Source of the DNA: Christensenellaceae bacterium OttesenSCG-928-K19
GTDB lineage: Bacteria; Bacillota; Clostridia; Christensenellales; Christensenellaceae
Assembly: GCA_030266015.1 (NCBI GenBank)
Contig: JAJDHD010000023.1
Coordinates: 1-37,523, forward strand
Reading direction: 5' to 3'
DNA: 37,523 nucleotides
In this document: positions 1-6,110 of the stretch, one piece after another
Layout: each line of letters starts with the position of its first letter
Position numbering within the stretch: position 1 is the first letter of the stretch
The notes under the pieces: model-generated
The model's database searches: none
The model's input: the letters and a program-made list of their open reading frames with translations, nothing else
Told to the model about the DNA's origin: nothing
Translations under genes and position numbers: made by a program

Positions 1-138
1 ACTTTTCTTGGATACGCCCCGCCAGACATGTCCGCATGCGTTGCATTTCAAAAGTGTGCTGGTTGGAATCAGGAAGCCGCCGTTTGCTTCGTCCATCTGT
101 TCATCGGTTAAGTTGGTTTTGGTTTTATCTTCGTTCAT
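1..138 (-). CDS. Double-glycine-leader zinc-ribbon peptide, copy 1 (partial, cut by window edge)
   Basis: The first 46 codons of a minus-strand gene are visible; the 3' end lies outside the window. The protein begins MNEDKTKTNLTDEQMDEA followed by NGG at residues 19-21, then a variable segment with a first CxxC knuckle at Cys32/Cys35. The N-terminus is almost identical to those of three other small genes in this block (starts at 1118, 1658 and 2153) and resembles a double-glycine leader cleaved by C39-peptidase ABC transporters. By analogy with the complete copies a second CxxC should follow beyond the edge. The start is fixed by AAGGAGA about 10 bases upstream of the ATG and by alignment with the other copies. 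No transporter or modification enzyme is seen in the window, so secretion is inferred from the leader alone. Confidence 0.75.
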   Translation of the reverse strand, partial: MNEDKTKTNLTDEQMDEANGGFLIPTSTLLKCNACGHVWRGVSKKS

Positions 139-168
139 GATCGTATCTCCTTTTGGATGGGTTACTCT

Positions 169-197
169 ATTATACGGCAAGGAATGGAAAGTGTCTC
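169..197 (-). promoter_or_regulatory. Promoter of copy 1
   Basis: Reading the minus strand, a perfect TATAAT (plus 169-174) follows a GAGAC block (193-197) by about 18 bases. The same arrangement, including much of the spacer (CCATTC), recurs before the other three copies. Confidence 0.6.
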
Positions 198-212
198 GCA
201 GAAAATGAAATG

Positions 213-356
213 CTAAACAAAAAGAGTTGCCACCGTACTAATTGTGTGCGAAGGATTATACATTTTGATCTGCATAGAGAAGCGCTCTTTCCCGGAAATT
301 ATACCATAATAGGGATGGAGGTCGAATGCCCTGCGGGTGCAAAAGGAAAAGGAAAC
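213..356 (-). repeat. Direct repeat A (short promoter-terminator unit)
   Basis: This stretch of about 145 bases is similar to 697-848, with the same order of blocks: an AAAC(C)AAAAAGAG-TGCCAC end, the shared string AATTGTGTGCGAA, a CATAG(A/G)-GAAG(C/G) block and a TACCATAA block. On the minus strand it holds a TATAAT (plus 299-304) about 75 bases before the TGCCAC/T-rich end, so it looks like a shortened member of the local promoter-terminator units or a small RNA gene. Only a 20-codon ORF (MQIKMYNPSHTISTVATLFV) fits inside. Function unknown. Confidence 0.5.
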
Positions 357-456
357 GAGAGCCGAAATAAAGGAACACTGCAAAAATGAAGCTGCTAATG
401 AGATTTACAGTGCCGTAAGCAATGATTACAAGTGCGGAAAGCGACTTGTGAGTGCC

Positions 457-648
457 CTATCCCTCAATCTCATCCACATCAATACTAACCCAATCGCCGG
501 AGTCTTCATAAGAGAAGGCCAACGCAGTGCCCCTTGGCGGATAAAGAAAATGTTGTATTATATTCCTGGTTTCATCAATCGAATCGCCATCGGTAGGCGG
601 CGGGTCTATTGACGATAATTCTTTTAAAATAGAGACTCTGTATTTCAT
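457..648 (-). CDS. Small acidic hypothetical protein
   Basis: A 63-residue ORF lies between repeats A and B on the same strand as the peptide array. The protein is acidic at its C-terminus (GDWVSIDVDEIEG) and has no CxxC, leader or membrane segment. No family is recognised. There is no Shine-Dalgarno sequence before the ATG; instead a TATACT (plus 655-660) lies only six bases before it with TTTACC 16 bases further up, so the transcript would start at or next to the ATG. That would make it leaderless, or the start or ORF is wrong. It could also be a gene remnant. Confidence 0.35.
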   Translation of the reverse strand: MKYRVSILKELSSIDPPPTDGDSIDETRNIIQHFLYPPRGTALAFSYEDSGDWVSIDVDEIEG

Positions 649-696
649 GTGGATAGTATAACACTGGCAAGATGGGGGTAAACATTTATTTTTAAA

Positions 697-848
697 CCAA
701 AAAGAGGTGCCACAGCACCAATACCAATTGTGTGCGAATGAATATGCGCTTTAATCTACATAGGAAGGCATCCTTTCTCGGCAACAATACCATAAAAAAG
801 GAATGGTGGATCGAGTACGCTGTGGGTACAAAAGGGGAGGGAAAGCGT
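697..848 (-). repeat. Direct repeat B (short promoter-terminator unit)
   Basis: Second copy of the repeat at 213-356, more decayed in its -10 block (TACCATAA). On the minus strand it ends in a GGTGC-TGTG-GCACC hairpin (plus 710-723) followed by a T-rich run, a plausible terminator. The reading frame corresponding to the short ORF in copy A is closed immediately (ATG TAG), which argues against a conserved peptide. Confidence 0.5.
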
Positions 849-885
849 ATAATTGGATACTGACATGGGATGGAGATAAGTAAAT

Positions 886-911
886 AAAAAGCGCCACCCA
901 ATGGGTGGCGC
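886..911 (-). terminator. Terminator of copy 2
   Basis: A perfect 9-bp stem (GCGCCACCC at 891-899 with GGGTGGCGC at 903-911, 3-base loop) is followed on the minus strand by five T (886-890), ten bases after the stop codon of the gene starting at 1118. Confidence 0.9.
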
Positions 912-920
912 GTGGAGAGT

Positions 921-1118
921 TTACTTGGGGCCGGTGATTTCATACTGGGTGCAACCGCATTTGGGACAACGGCGGGAAGCTGGATCGAATATGCTAACTA
1001 TTCGATCCAGCTTGCACTCAAGGCATATAACAGTGGAATAGAATACACCGGAAAAGCCTCCGTTTGCCTCATCCATCTGTTCTTCGTTCAAATTGGTTTT
1101 AGTTTTATCTTCGCTCAT
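921..1118 (-). CDS. Double-glycine-leader zinc-ribbon peptide, copy 2
   Basis: A 65-residue protein starting MSEDKTKTNLNEEQMDEA and reaching Gly-Gly at residues 20-21. After the putative leader comes a 44-residue core with Cys32-x2-Cys35 and Cys51-x2-Cys54 (plus Cys56), the spacing of a zinc ribbon. The core shares little with its paralogs apart from the cysteines, a conserved-leader/variable-core pattern seen in bacteriocins and other double-glycine secreted peptides. AAGGAGATACGATC precedes the ATG and is shared with copy 1. The gene has its own promoter and terminator, so it is monocistronic. Whether it is exported, binds metal, or acts as toxin, signal or metallophore cannot be told; an intracellular small zinc-ribbon protein is the main alternative. 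Confidence 0.85.
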   Translation of the reverse strand: MSEDKTKTNLNEEQMDEANGGFSGVFYSTVICLECKLDRIVSIFDPASRRCPKCGCTQYEITGPK

Positions 1119-1149
1119 GATCGTATCTCCTTGATTGGATTATCACTTT

Positions 1150-1180
1150 ATTATACGGCGATGAATGGAAAGCATCTCAT
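1150..1180 (-). promoter_or_regulatory. Promoter of copy 2
   Basis: TATAAT (plus 1150-1155) preceded on the minus strand by ATGAGAT (plus 1174-1180) and the conserved spacer block TTTCCATTC. It matches the promoters of copies 1, 3 and 4. Confidence 0.65.
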
Positions 1181-1208
1181 AGAAAGATGAAAGCGGTAAA
1201 GGGAAAAC

Positions 1209-1412
1209 AAAAAAATGCCACCCTGCGGGGCGGCACTCCAAACCCTGATTGCTTGGGTCGTGTTGCATCGCATGCTTTTGAATATAAGTCAGCTTCTCTT
1301 TTCGTGGCTGCACTTGCGTCCTCCCGCGGAGAGGAATTTGGCGAATTTTGAGGAAATCACAAAATCAAAAGCAGAACGGTTGTGTTTTATTGTGGCACAC
1401 AAGAATGGAAAG
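1209..1412 (-). pseudogene. Decayed copy of the peptide gene unit
   Basis: A terminator-like hairpin (TGCC-A-CCC / GGG-GC-GGCA at 1216-1235 with seven A at 1209-1215, i.e. T-tract on the minus strand) and a degraded promoter (TTTTATTGTGG then AAGAATGGAAAG, 1385-1412, aligning with the array promoters) bracket about 145 bases. These are the size and order of a complete peptide unit, but no leader-encoding frame survives. A vague trace (KFAKF, GG, then a Cys) may be chance. Confidence 0.4.
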
Positions 1413-1426
1413 AGGGAAAGAAGAAT

Positions 1427-1455
1427 AAAAAGCGCCACCTCGAGAGGGCGGCGCT
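1427..1455 (-). terminator. Terminator of copy 3
   Basis: The imperfect stem AGCGCC-CCT / AGG-GGCGCT (1431-1455, loop CGAG) is followed on the minus strand by five T, about 11 bases past the stop at 1467. Confidence 0.8.
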
Positions 1456-1466
1456 GATTATGGCTA

Positions 1467-1658
1467 CTAGCGCACCAGCATACTATCTTGGTAGTCCCCG
1501 CATTCTGGGCAAGGAATTTTGCCGTACGTCGAAGCCCATATATGGCCACATTTACGGCACAGCCAAAAGTGCTTACTCTTGGAGCTTCCGATGCTCCCGC
1601 CGTTTACTTCGTCAAGCTGTTCATTCTCTAAATTGGTTTTGGTTTTATCATCGCTCAT
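1467..1658 (-). CDS. Double-glycine-leader zinc-ribbon peptide, copy 3
   Basis: A 63-residue protein starting MSDDKTKTNLENEQLDEV with NGG at 19-21. The core has Cys34-x2-Cys37 (LCRKCGHIW) and Cys50-x2-Cys53 (CPECGD), a textbook zinc-ribbon pair with 12 residues between the knuckles. A longer frame is open upstream to 1790, but alignment of the leader and AAAGGAGA just before 1658 fix the start. The leader ends EQLDEVNGG, close to the LxxExLxxVxGG consensus of bacteriocin-type leaders. It has its own promoter and terminator. No partner gene is visible. Confidence 0.85.
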   Translation of the reverse strand: MSDDKTKTNLENEQLDEVNGGSIGSSKSKHFWLCRKCGHIWASTYGKIPCPECGDYQDSMLVR

Positions 1659-1689
1659 GGTTTTTTCTCCTTTATGTGCTGGTTGCTTT

Positions 1690-1719
1690 ATTATACGACG
1701 CTGAATAGAATGTGTCTCA
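1690..1719 (-). promoter_or_regulatory. Promoter of copy 3
   Basis: TATAAT (plus 1690-1695) and TGAGACA (plus 1713-1719) on the minus strand, with the intervening CATTCTATTC block shared with the other copies. Confidence 0.65.
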
Positions 1720-1739
1720 TGAAAAATCGACGGGGAGGA

Positions 1740-1905
1740 AGCGAATGACAAATATGGAGAGGAGAACACAATACCCGGAGTAGTTGACAAATACGCTTGC
1801 AGGTGGTGGGCTTTCCCAAGAGGGGAGACTCATACGACCCAGATTGAGCGAAGGACATATTATTATGATAAAGCCGGATACCGCGAAGCTACTGGGAAGG
1901 CAAAT
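1740..1905 (+). other. Gap with a coding-like remnant
   Basis: Between the promoter of copy 3 and the terminator of copy 4, a plus-strand frame open from about 1770 reads in part KYACRWWAFPRGETHTTQIE then RRTYYYDKAGYREATGK. The residue composition looks protein-like, but there is no start or ribosome binding site, and the frame runs into the terminator. It may be a fragment of an unrelated displaced gene; I do not recognise the family. Confidence 0.25.
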
Positions 1906-1934
1906 AAAAACGCCGCTTGGCAAGCGGCGTTTTG
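1906..1934 (-). terminator. Terminator of copy 4 (bidirectional)
   Basis: A perfect 8-bp stem CGCCGCTT (1911-1918) / AAGCGGCG (1922-1929) with A-tract on one side and T-tract on the other, about 22 bases past the stop at 1956. Confidence 0.9.
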
Positions 1935-1955
1935 GTGTGCAGGAGTGATGGCATA

Positions 1956-2153
1956 TTATAATGGTTTAACAGGCGGATAAGGCTTACCGCAGTTGGGGCA
2001 TGTATCTTTCTGTGGATTTCCTGCTGTGCCACAGTGCGTGCATACAGGGATGGATACTGTGGAGTACACCGGAACCGTGTGATGCTGGGCTCCACCGTTT
2101 GCTTCGTTCAATTGCTCATCGTTTAAATTTGTTTTGATTTTATCTTCGGTCAT
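1956..2153 (-). CDS. Double-glycine-leader zinc-ribbon peptide, copy 4
   Basis: A 65-residue protein starting MTEDKIKTNLNDEQLNEA with NGG at 19-21. The core has Cys38-x2-Cys41 (VCTHCG) and Cys52-x2-Cys55 (TCPNCGKPYPP), again a zinc-ribbon arrangement, in an otherwise different sequence from its paralogs. AAAGGAGA sits about 10 bases before the ATG. It is the outermost copy of the array and lies next to a broken MarR-type gene on the other strand. Export by a C39-peptidase ABC transporter encoded elsewhere is inferred only from the Gly-Gly leader. Confidence 0.85.
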   Translation of the reverse strand: MTEDKIKTNLNDEQLNEANGGAQHHTVPVYSTVSIPVCTHCGTAGNPQKDTCPNCGKPYPPVKPL

Positions 2154-2184
2154 GATTATATTCTCCTTTTGTGTTGGTTGCTTT

Positions 2185-2216
2185 ATTATACGACAGGAAA
2201 TGATATGTGTCTCAAA
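2185..2216 (-). promoter_or_regulatory. Promoter of copy 4
   Basis: TATAAT (plus 2185-2190) with TTTGAGAC (plus 2209-2216) upstream on the minus strand. The GTCGTATAATAAAGCAACC segment is shared with copy 3. Confidence 0.65.
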
Positions 2217-2239
2217 AAAGATGAAAAGTTTTTTTCATC
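2214..2239 (-). terminator. Hairpin upstream of copy 4 promoter
   Basis: GATGAAAA (2220-2227) pairs with TTTTCATC (2232-2239), followed on the minus strand by six T. It could insulate copy 4 from readthrough; its T-tract overlaps the -35 region of that promoter. Confidence 0.5.
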
Positions 2240-2294
2240 CGTAATGCGCTTTAAAAAAATGGGAGTCACCTTTTCCAACGAATGTAAGATTCAA

Positions 2295-2646
2295 ATGAAC
2301 GAACCGATCATTCCGCAAAATGTTGCCAGTGAGTGCAGCTGCTTCGAGTGCCTGGATAGGAACCTTATCACGCCTGATATATAGGAAAAGCTGCAGACTA
2401 TCAAACCCGCGATATCCTCTGTTTTGAATACCCTTAAAAAGAAGGGGTATATTATATGGGAAATAGACAGGGAAGACCGATGGAAGGAAGATCTCTATCA
2501 ATATTACCCTAAAGGGAAAAGTCGCGGCAAAGCAGGGGGCGGACAAGTGCGCTGAAATGTGGGAGGCGCTGCTAGCATGTTTTGGGGAAGAAGAGATGAA
2601 GTTCCCGATAAACCTGCTCACATATTTTGCCGGTTTTGCAGCGTAG
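2295..2646 (+). pseudogene. Broken MarR-family transcriptional regulator
   Basis: The plus strand encodes the recognition-helix and wing region of a MarR-type winged helix: NLITPDI, then after an in-frame TAG (2382-2384) EKLQTIKPAISSVLNTL and KKKGYIIWEIDREDR. The last string is the conserved wing with the DR(E)DRR-like turn. About 160 bases later the frame is closed by TGA, but a shift to another frame near 2540 restores a MarR-like C-terminal helix (ADKCAEMWEALLACFGEEE) ending at the TAG at 2644-2646. One stop codon plus one frameshift make this a pseudogene. When intact it probably sensed a ligand and repressed neighbouring genes; a link with the peptide array is speculation. Confidence 0.65.
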
Positions 2647-2773
2647 TACCGAAAAGAGTAAAAGATTGTATAATAATATGTAAGTTTTCGTATTATTATG
2701 GGGAGCTTTAGAACGGACATATAACCCCACTCCTATGTCCAGATGGATATAAAATTTCCATAAGGTGGTTTTG

Positions 2774-2802
2774 TTGAGCTAGATAATGTGGTATTTTAAT
2801 AA
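2774..2802 (+). promoter_or_regulatory. Promoter of the lipoprotein gene
   Basis: TTGAGC (2774-2779), 17 bases, TAATAA (2797-2802), 35 bases before the start codon. Confidence 0.5.
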
Positions 2803-2837
2803 TCAATAGCTAATTTACAAAATAGTGGGGGTAAAAA

Positions 2838-3296
2838 ATGAAGAAAAAGAAGACTGTTATAGGATTGTTTTTGCTTTTACTCATGATTAGTTCTTTGGTT
2901 GCTTGTGCGGCAAAGGAGCCCATCGTGTGGGAAGGATCATCCACCAACACAGCGACACTAGGCGGCGAAGAACATAGTTCCGAGGCTGCTGAGGGTGATG
3001 CTGAAGCTGATACTTCTGATTTATTGGAGACCGAAGACTTTACGGATAACAATATCACGTCCAAGAAAGTAGAATATGTCAACGCTCTTGCGGCAATAGT
3101 GAATAATGTGCTGGTTGCAGAGGAAACATCGATTGTCATTGATGAGGACAACCAAACATGCAGCGTTATAGTGAAGGGCGCTACCAATGAGTTTTTTGAG
3201 ACAACTCCGGAACAGGAGATTGACCAGATACTGCGGGAGTCCCTTGAGCGGGACTTTGAATTGCCCGGTTGCGAGCTAGACATAACATTCAAATAA
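2838..3296 (+). CDS. Predicted lipoprotein, function unknown
   Basis: A 152-residue protein with a classic lipoprotein signal: MKKKK, a hydrophobic stretch to about residue 20, and the lipobox LVAC with the modified Cys at about residue 23. The mature part starts with a low-complexity acidic linker rich in Ser, Glu, Ala and Asp (to about residue 70), which probably holds a small globular C-terminal domain (VEYVNALAAIVNNVLVAEE onwards) away from the membrane. No family is recognised. GTGGGGGT lies a few bases before the ATG. It has its own promoter and a downstream hairpin, so it is a single-gene unit between the MarR relic and the V-ATPase operon. Confidence 0.8.
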   Translation: MKKKKTVIGLFLLLLMISSLVACAAKEPIVWEGSSTNTATLGGEEHSSEAAEGDAEADTSDLLETEDFTDNNITSKKVEYVNALAAIVNNVLVAEETSIVIDEDNQTCSVIVKGATNEFFETTPEQEIDQILRESLERDFELPGCELDITFK

Positions 3297-3362
3297 TAAT
3301 TGATTATAATGTAGCAAAAAAACGTACCTGTATTTTGCTGCGTTATTAACCACGCAGAATAT

Positions 3363-3397
3363 CCCCGGCCTATGAATCTGTAAGCGGGGTTCTTTTT
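3363..3397 (+). terminator. Probable terminator of the lipoprotein gene
   Basis: CCCCG (3363-3367) pairs with CGGGG (3385-3389), followed by TTCTTTTTT. A second small hairpin CTGCGT/ACGCAG lies just upstream at 3338-3357. Confidence 0.55.
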
Positions 3398-3525
3398 TGC
3401 GCTACTGGTGTTGCCGGGGTGGCCGAGCCTTACATATTTTGGAGATTGTATTGTCGCATTGTGAATTTCTTTATAATCTGACAAAAAAACACAAAATATC
3501 AAGAAAATGATTGTTTTTCTGTGCG

Positions 3526-3554
3526 TTGACATTCCTGCCGGGGTGTGCTTTAAT
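3526..3554 (+). promoter_or_regulatory. Promoter of the V-ATPase operon (distal)
   Basis: Consensus TTGACA (3526-3531), 17 bases, TTTAAT (3549-3554). It would give a leader of about 190 bases before the first gene, most of it very AT-rich. Confidence 0.6.
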
Positions 3555-3693
3555 AGTATAGTAATATTTTTAAACTAATGTGGTTAATGTTGGTTTTAGG
3601 TGGGGGAAGTGTTGAAGTTCATTTTTTTATTTGGAAAAAAGCAAAAACAAAAGAATAGTAAGAAAAAATTAATGTTGTTTATTTAAATTGCAT

Positions 3694-3723
3694 TTGGTTA
3701 AAAATGAATCGGTTTCGTTATAT
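3694..3723 (+). promoter_or_regulatory. Possible second V-ATPase promoter (proximal)
   Basis: TTGGTT (3694-3699), 18 bases, TTATAT (3718-3723), 26 bases before the start at 3750. Weaker than the distal site. Confidence 0.35.
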
Positions 3724-3749
3724 TACACGGACGGCTTGGAGGTGATCAC

Positions 3750-4064
3750 ATGGCAAATCAGGCGCTTGCTTATATCAAGGAAACAGAAGAAGACTCAAAG
3801 AAGCTGACAGAACAAGCACTTGCAGATGCTGCAAAGATGGTGGATGACGCCAATAAAAAGGCGGAGGCCGATATTTCTGCGGCAGAGGAACAGCTGAGGA
3901 CAGACCTGAAGAATGCGCAGGAAGCGGCGACGCAAAAGGCTGCTGCTGGGCAGAAGGATTTTGAAGCGGAAACAGAGCGTATGTGCGGCGAGCTGGAGCA
4001 GTCGCTTTCCGGTCGCAAAGGTGAAGCGGTTCAAGCGGTCATAGATACGATTGCAAACAAATAG
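3750..4064 (+). CDS. V-type ATPase peripheral stalk subunit (G/H-like)
   Basis: A 104-residue, highly charged, Ala/Lys/Glu-rich protein that is almost entirely coiled coil (heptads from about residue 8 to 95), as expected for the small peripheral-stalk subunit that pairs with subunit E (AhaH of archaeal A-ATPases; the first gene, ntpF, in Enterococcus hirae). It opens the operon 21 bases before subunit I, the same position as in E. hirae. A strong GGAGGTGATC precedes the ATG. Assignment rests on position and coiled-coil composition, since these proteins diverge quickly. Confidence 0.8.
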   Translation: MANQALAYIKETEEDSKKLTEQALADAAKMVDDANKKAEADISAAEEQLRTDLKNAQEAATQKAAAGQKDFEAETERMCGELEQSLSGRKGEAVQAVIDTIANK

Positions 4065-4085
4065 TAAAACAAAGGAGATGATTTT

Positions 4086-6089
4086 TTGGCTTTAGTAAGA
4101 ACAAAAAAAATCTTCATGTATGGCCTGAATGCTGACAGGAAAGCAGTTCTGGAAGATTTACACAAGCGGGAAGCCGTGGAGGTCATCGACCTTGACGCAG
4201 AGCAGGACGGCCTGAAGCGCCAGGAGACGATGCAGAGCATTTCCCAGTTTGACCGTTTTATTAATGCGGCCAAGGATGCGCTGGAGTTGCTGGATAAATA
4301 CGCGCCGGAAAAAACGGGATTTTTTTCCAGCAGAAGAGTTTTGCCGCTCAGCAAATACAGCATGAAGTCGGGCAAGACAGAGGACGCGCAGAAAACAGCG
4401 TATGAAATCATCCAGTTGGCTGAAAAAATCCATGAAAACGCAGAAAATATGCGGCGGATTGACGCAAAGCAGATTGCGCTAAAGCCATATTTGAAGCTGG
4501 ATGTCCCCATGAGGGAAACGGAAACAAAATATGCGCAGATTCAGTCCGGGTTGCTGGATGGCATGTGGACTCAGGGTGAGATTCAAAAGGTATTGGATGA
4601 ACATGAGCTTGGCGAAGTTCATTTTGAAATACTGGAAGCAACAAAAGAAATTACAAGCGTTTGGTTCCTTTATGCAAAAAGCTTGCAAAAGGAAATGTTT
4701 TCGTTTTTCCAAAGCATAGGCTTTCAAGAGCCGGCGTTTAGCCTTTCCCACCGCATTCCCACAGACAAAGTGGCGGTGCTGGAACAAGCAAAGAAAGAGC
4801 TGGAAGTAAAAAGCAAGGAATATGAAAAAACAATTGGGCAACATGGCGGCGCGCGCAGGGAGATAGAGCTTTGGTATGACCACCTTGTAATGCGCAAGGA
4901 GAAATACGAAGCGCTTTCCATGATCGGTCTCACAGAAAGCACGTTTGTGATGGAAGGCTATGTGCTGGAGCCGGATGCGGAAAAGGTGAAGAAGGAGCTG
5001 GAAGAAAGCTATAGCGTATATGTTGAGCTGCAGCAGCCGGATCCCGAAGAAAACCCGCCCGTTACATTTAAAAACAACGGCTTTGTGCGGCCGGTGGAAG
5101 GCGTCACGAGGACGTATAGTATGCCGGGGCAGGGGGATGTAGATCCCAACCCGATTATGGCGTTTTTCTATTACTTCTTCTTTGGCATGATGTTCTCAGA
5201 CGCTGGCTATGGCCTGCTGATGACAATCGCGTGCGCGATACTCGGCTATGGAAAAGTGCTGGAGCCGGGCAAGAGGAATTCATTTAAAATGTTTTTCTTC
5301 TGTGGTATTTCCACCATGTTTTGGGGATTCATGTATGGTGGATTCTTTGGAGATGCCACCCACACAATTTCTTCGGTATTCTTTGGCGGGGACGCAGTGC
5401 TGCAGCCGCTTTGGATGGATCCTACACAAGAGCCGCTTACACTGCTGGTGTTCAGCATCATGCTTGGCCTAATCCATGTGCTCATTGGCATGGGGATCAA
5501 AGTTTACACGCTTTGCCGGGACAAGCACATGTTTGAAGCGATATCGGATCATGTAATCTGGATGGTAATCCTGGGATTCATTTTTGTAATGGCAACGGGG
5601 ATGTTCCTCTCCAACAGCGGAATTACGGTTCCGGCGATTGTAAATACAATCGGCTTATATGGTTTGATCGCCGGGTTGGTGGCGCTGGTTGCGCTTAAAA
5701 CGATTGCCGGCGTGGCGATAAGAAAGAAAAACATCATCGCGGCGTTGGGCGGCGGTATTCTCAGTATTTATGATATCACCGGGTTTATTGGCGATATCCT
5801 GTCGTATTCGCGCTTGCTTGCATTGGGGCTGGCCACGGGCGTTATTGCCAACGTGGTAAATATGATGGGCACGCTTCTTGGCAACACCCCGGTGGGGATC
5901 ATCTTCTTCGTCGTTGTGTTTATACTGGGGCATATTGTGAATTTCGCATTGAATGCGTTGGGTGCTTATGTGCACACGATGCGCCTGCAATATGTGGAGT
6001 ATTACGCTAAGTTTTATGAGGGCGGCGGCGAACCGTTCAGGCCCTTTAAAATGGATACAAAATATTATAAGTTTGCAAATGAAAAGTAG
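4086..6089 (+). CDS. ntpI: V-type ATP synthase/ATPase subunit I
   Basis: A 667-residue homologue of subunit I/a (NtpI), the membrane stator that provides the half-channels for ion movement next to the K-ring. Residues 1 to about 350 form the cytoplasmic, coiled-coil-rich arm that contacts the peripheral stalks. From about residue 355 (NPIMAFFYYFFFGMMFSDAG, a strongly conserved family motif) the protein is a bundle of about seven to eight membrane segments ending RLQYVEYYAKFYEGGGEPFRPF, also a family signature. The length is typical. The start at 4086 is TTG, preceded by AAAGGAGATGA; no better ATG lies nearby. Second gene of the operon, followed at 21 bases by the K subunit. Confidence 0.97.
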   Translation: MALVRTKKIFMYGLNADRKAVLEDLHKREAVEVIDLDAEQDGLKRQETMQSISQFDRFINAAKDALELLDKYAPEKTGFFSSRRVLPLSKYSMKSGKTEDAQKTAYEIIQLAEKIHENAENMRRIDAKQIALKPYLKLDVPMRETETKYAQIQSGLLDGMWTQGEIQKVLDEHELGEVHFEILEATKEITSVWFLYAKSLQKEMFSFFQSIGFQEPAFSLSHRIPTDKVAVLEQAKKELEVKSKEYEKTIGQHGGARREIELWYDHLVMRKEKYEALSMIGLTESTFVMEGYVLEPDAEKVKKELEESYSVYVELQQPDPEENPPVTFKNNGFVRPVEGVTRTYSMPGQGDVDPNPIMAFFYYFFFGMMFSDAGYGLLMTIACAILGYGKVLEPGKRNSFKMFFFCGISTMFWGFMYGGFFGDATHTISSVFFGGDAVLQPLWMDPTQEPLTLLVFSIMLGLIHVLIGMGIKVYTLCRDKHMFEAISDHVIWMVILGFIFVMATGMFLSNSGITVPAIVNTIGLYGLIAGLVALVALKTIAGVAIRKKNIIAALGGGILSIYDITGFIGDILSYSRLLALGLATGVIANVVNMMGTLLGNTPVGIIFFVVVFILGHIVNFALNALGAYVHTMRLQYVEYYAKFYEGGGEPFRPFKMDTKYYKFANEK

Positions 6090-6110
6090 AAAAAGAGAGG
6101 TGCTAGAATT

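Noticed and set aside
1-2700. CRISPR array or insertion sequence to explain the repeats on the left
   Set aside because: The repeats are whole gene units with promoters and terminators, not short regular repeats, and no transposase or terminal inverted repeats are seen.
2235-2720. Minus-strand frame of 161 codons
   Set aside because: It lies opposite the MarR remnant, which explains the open frame; low-complexity Ser/Ala/Tyr-rich product with no motif.
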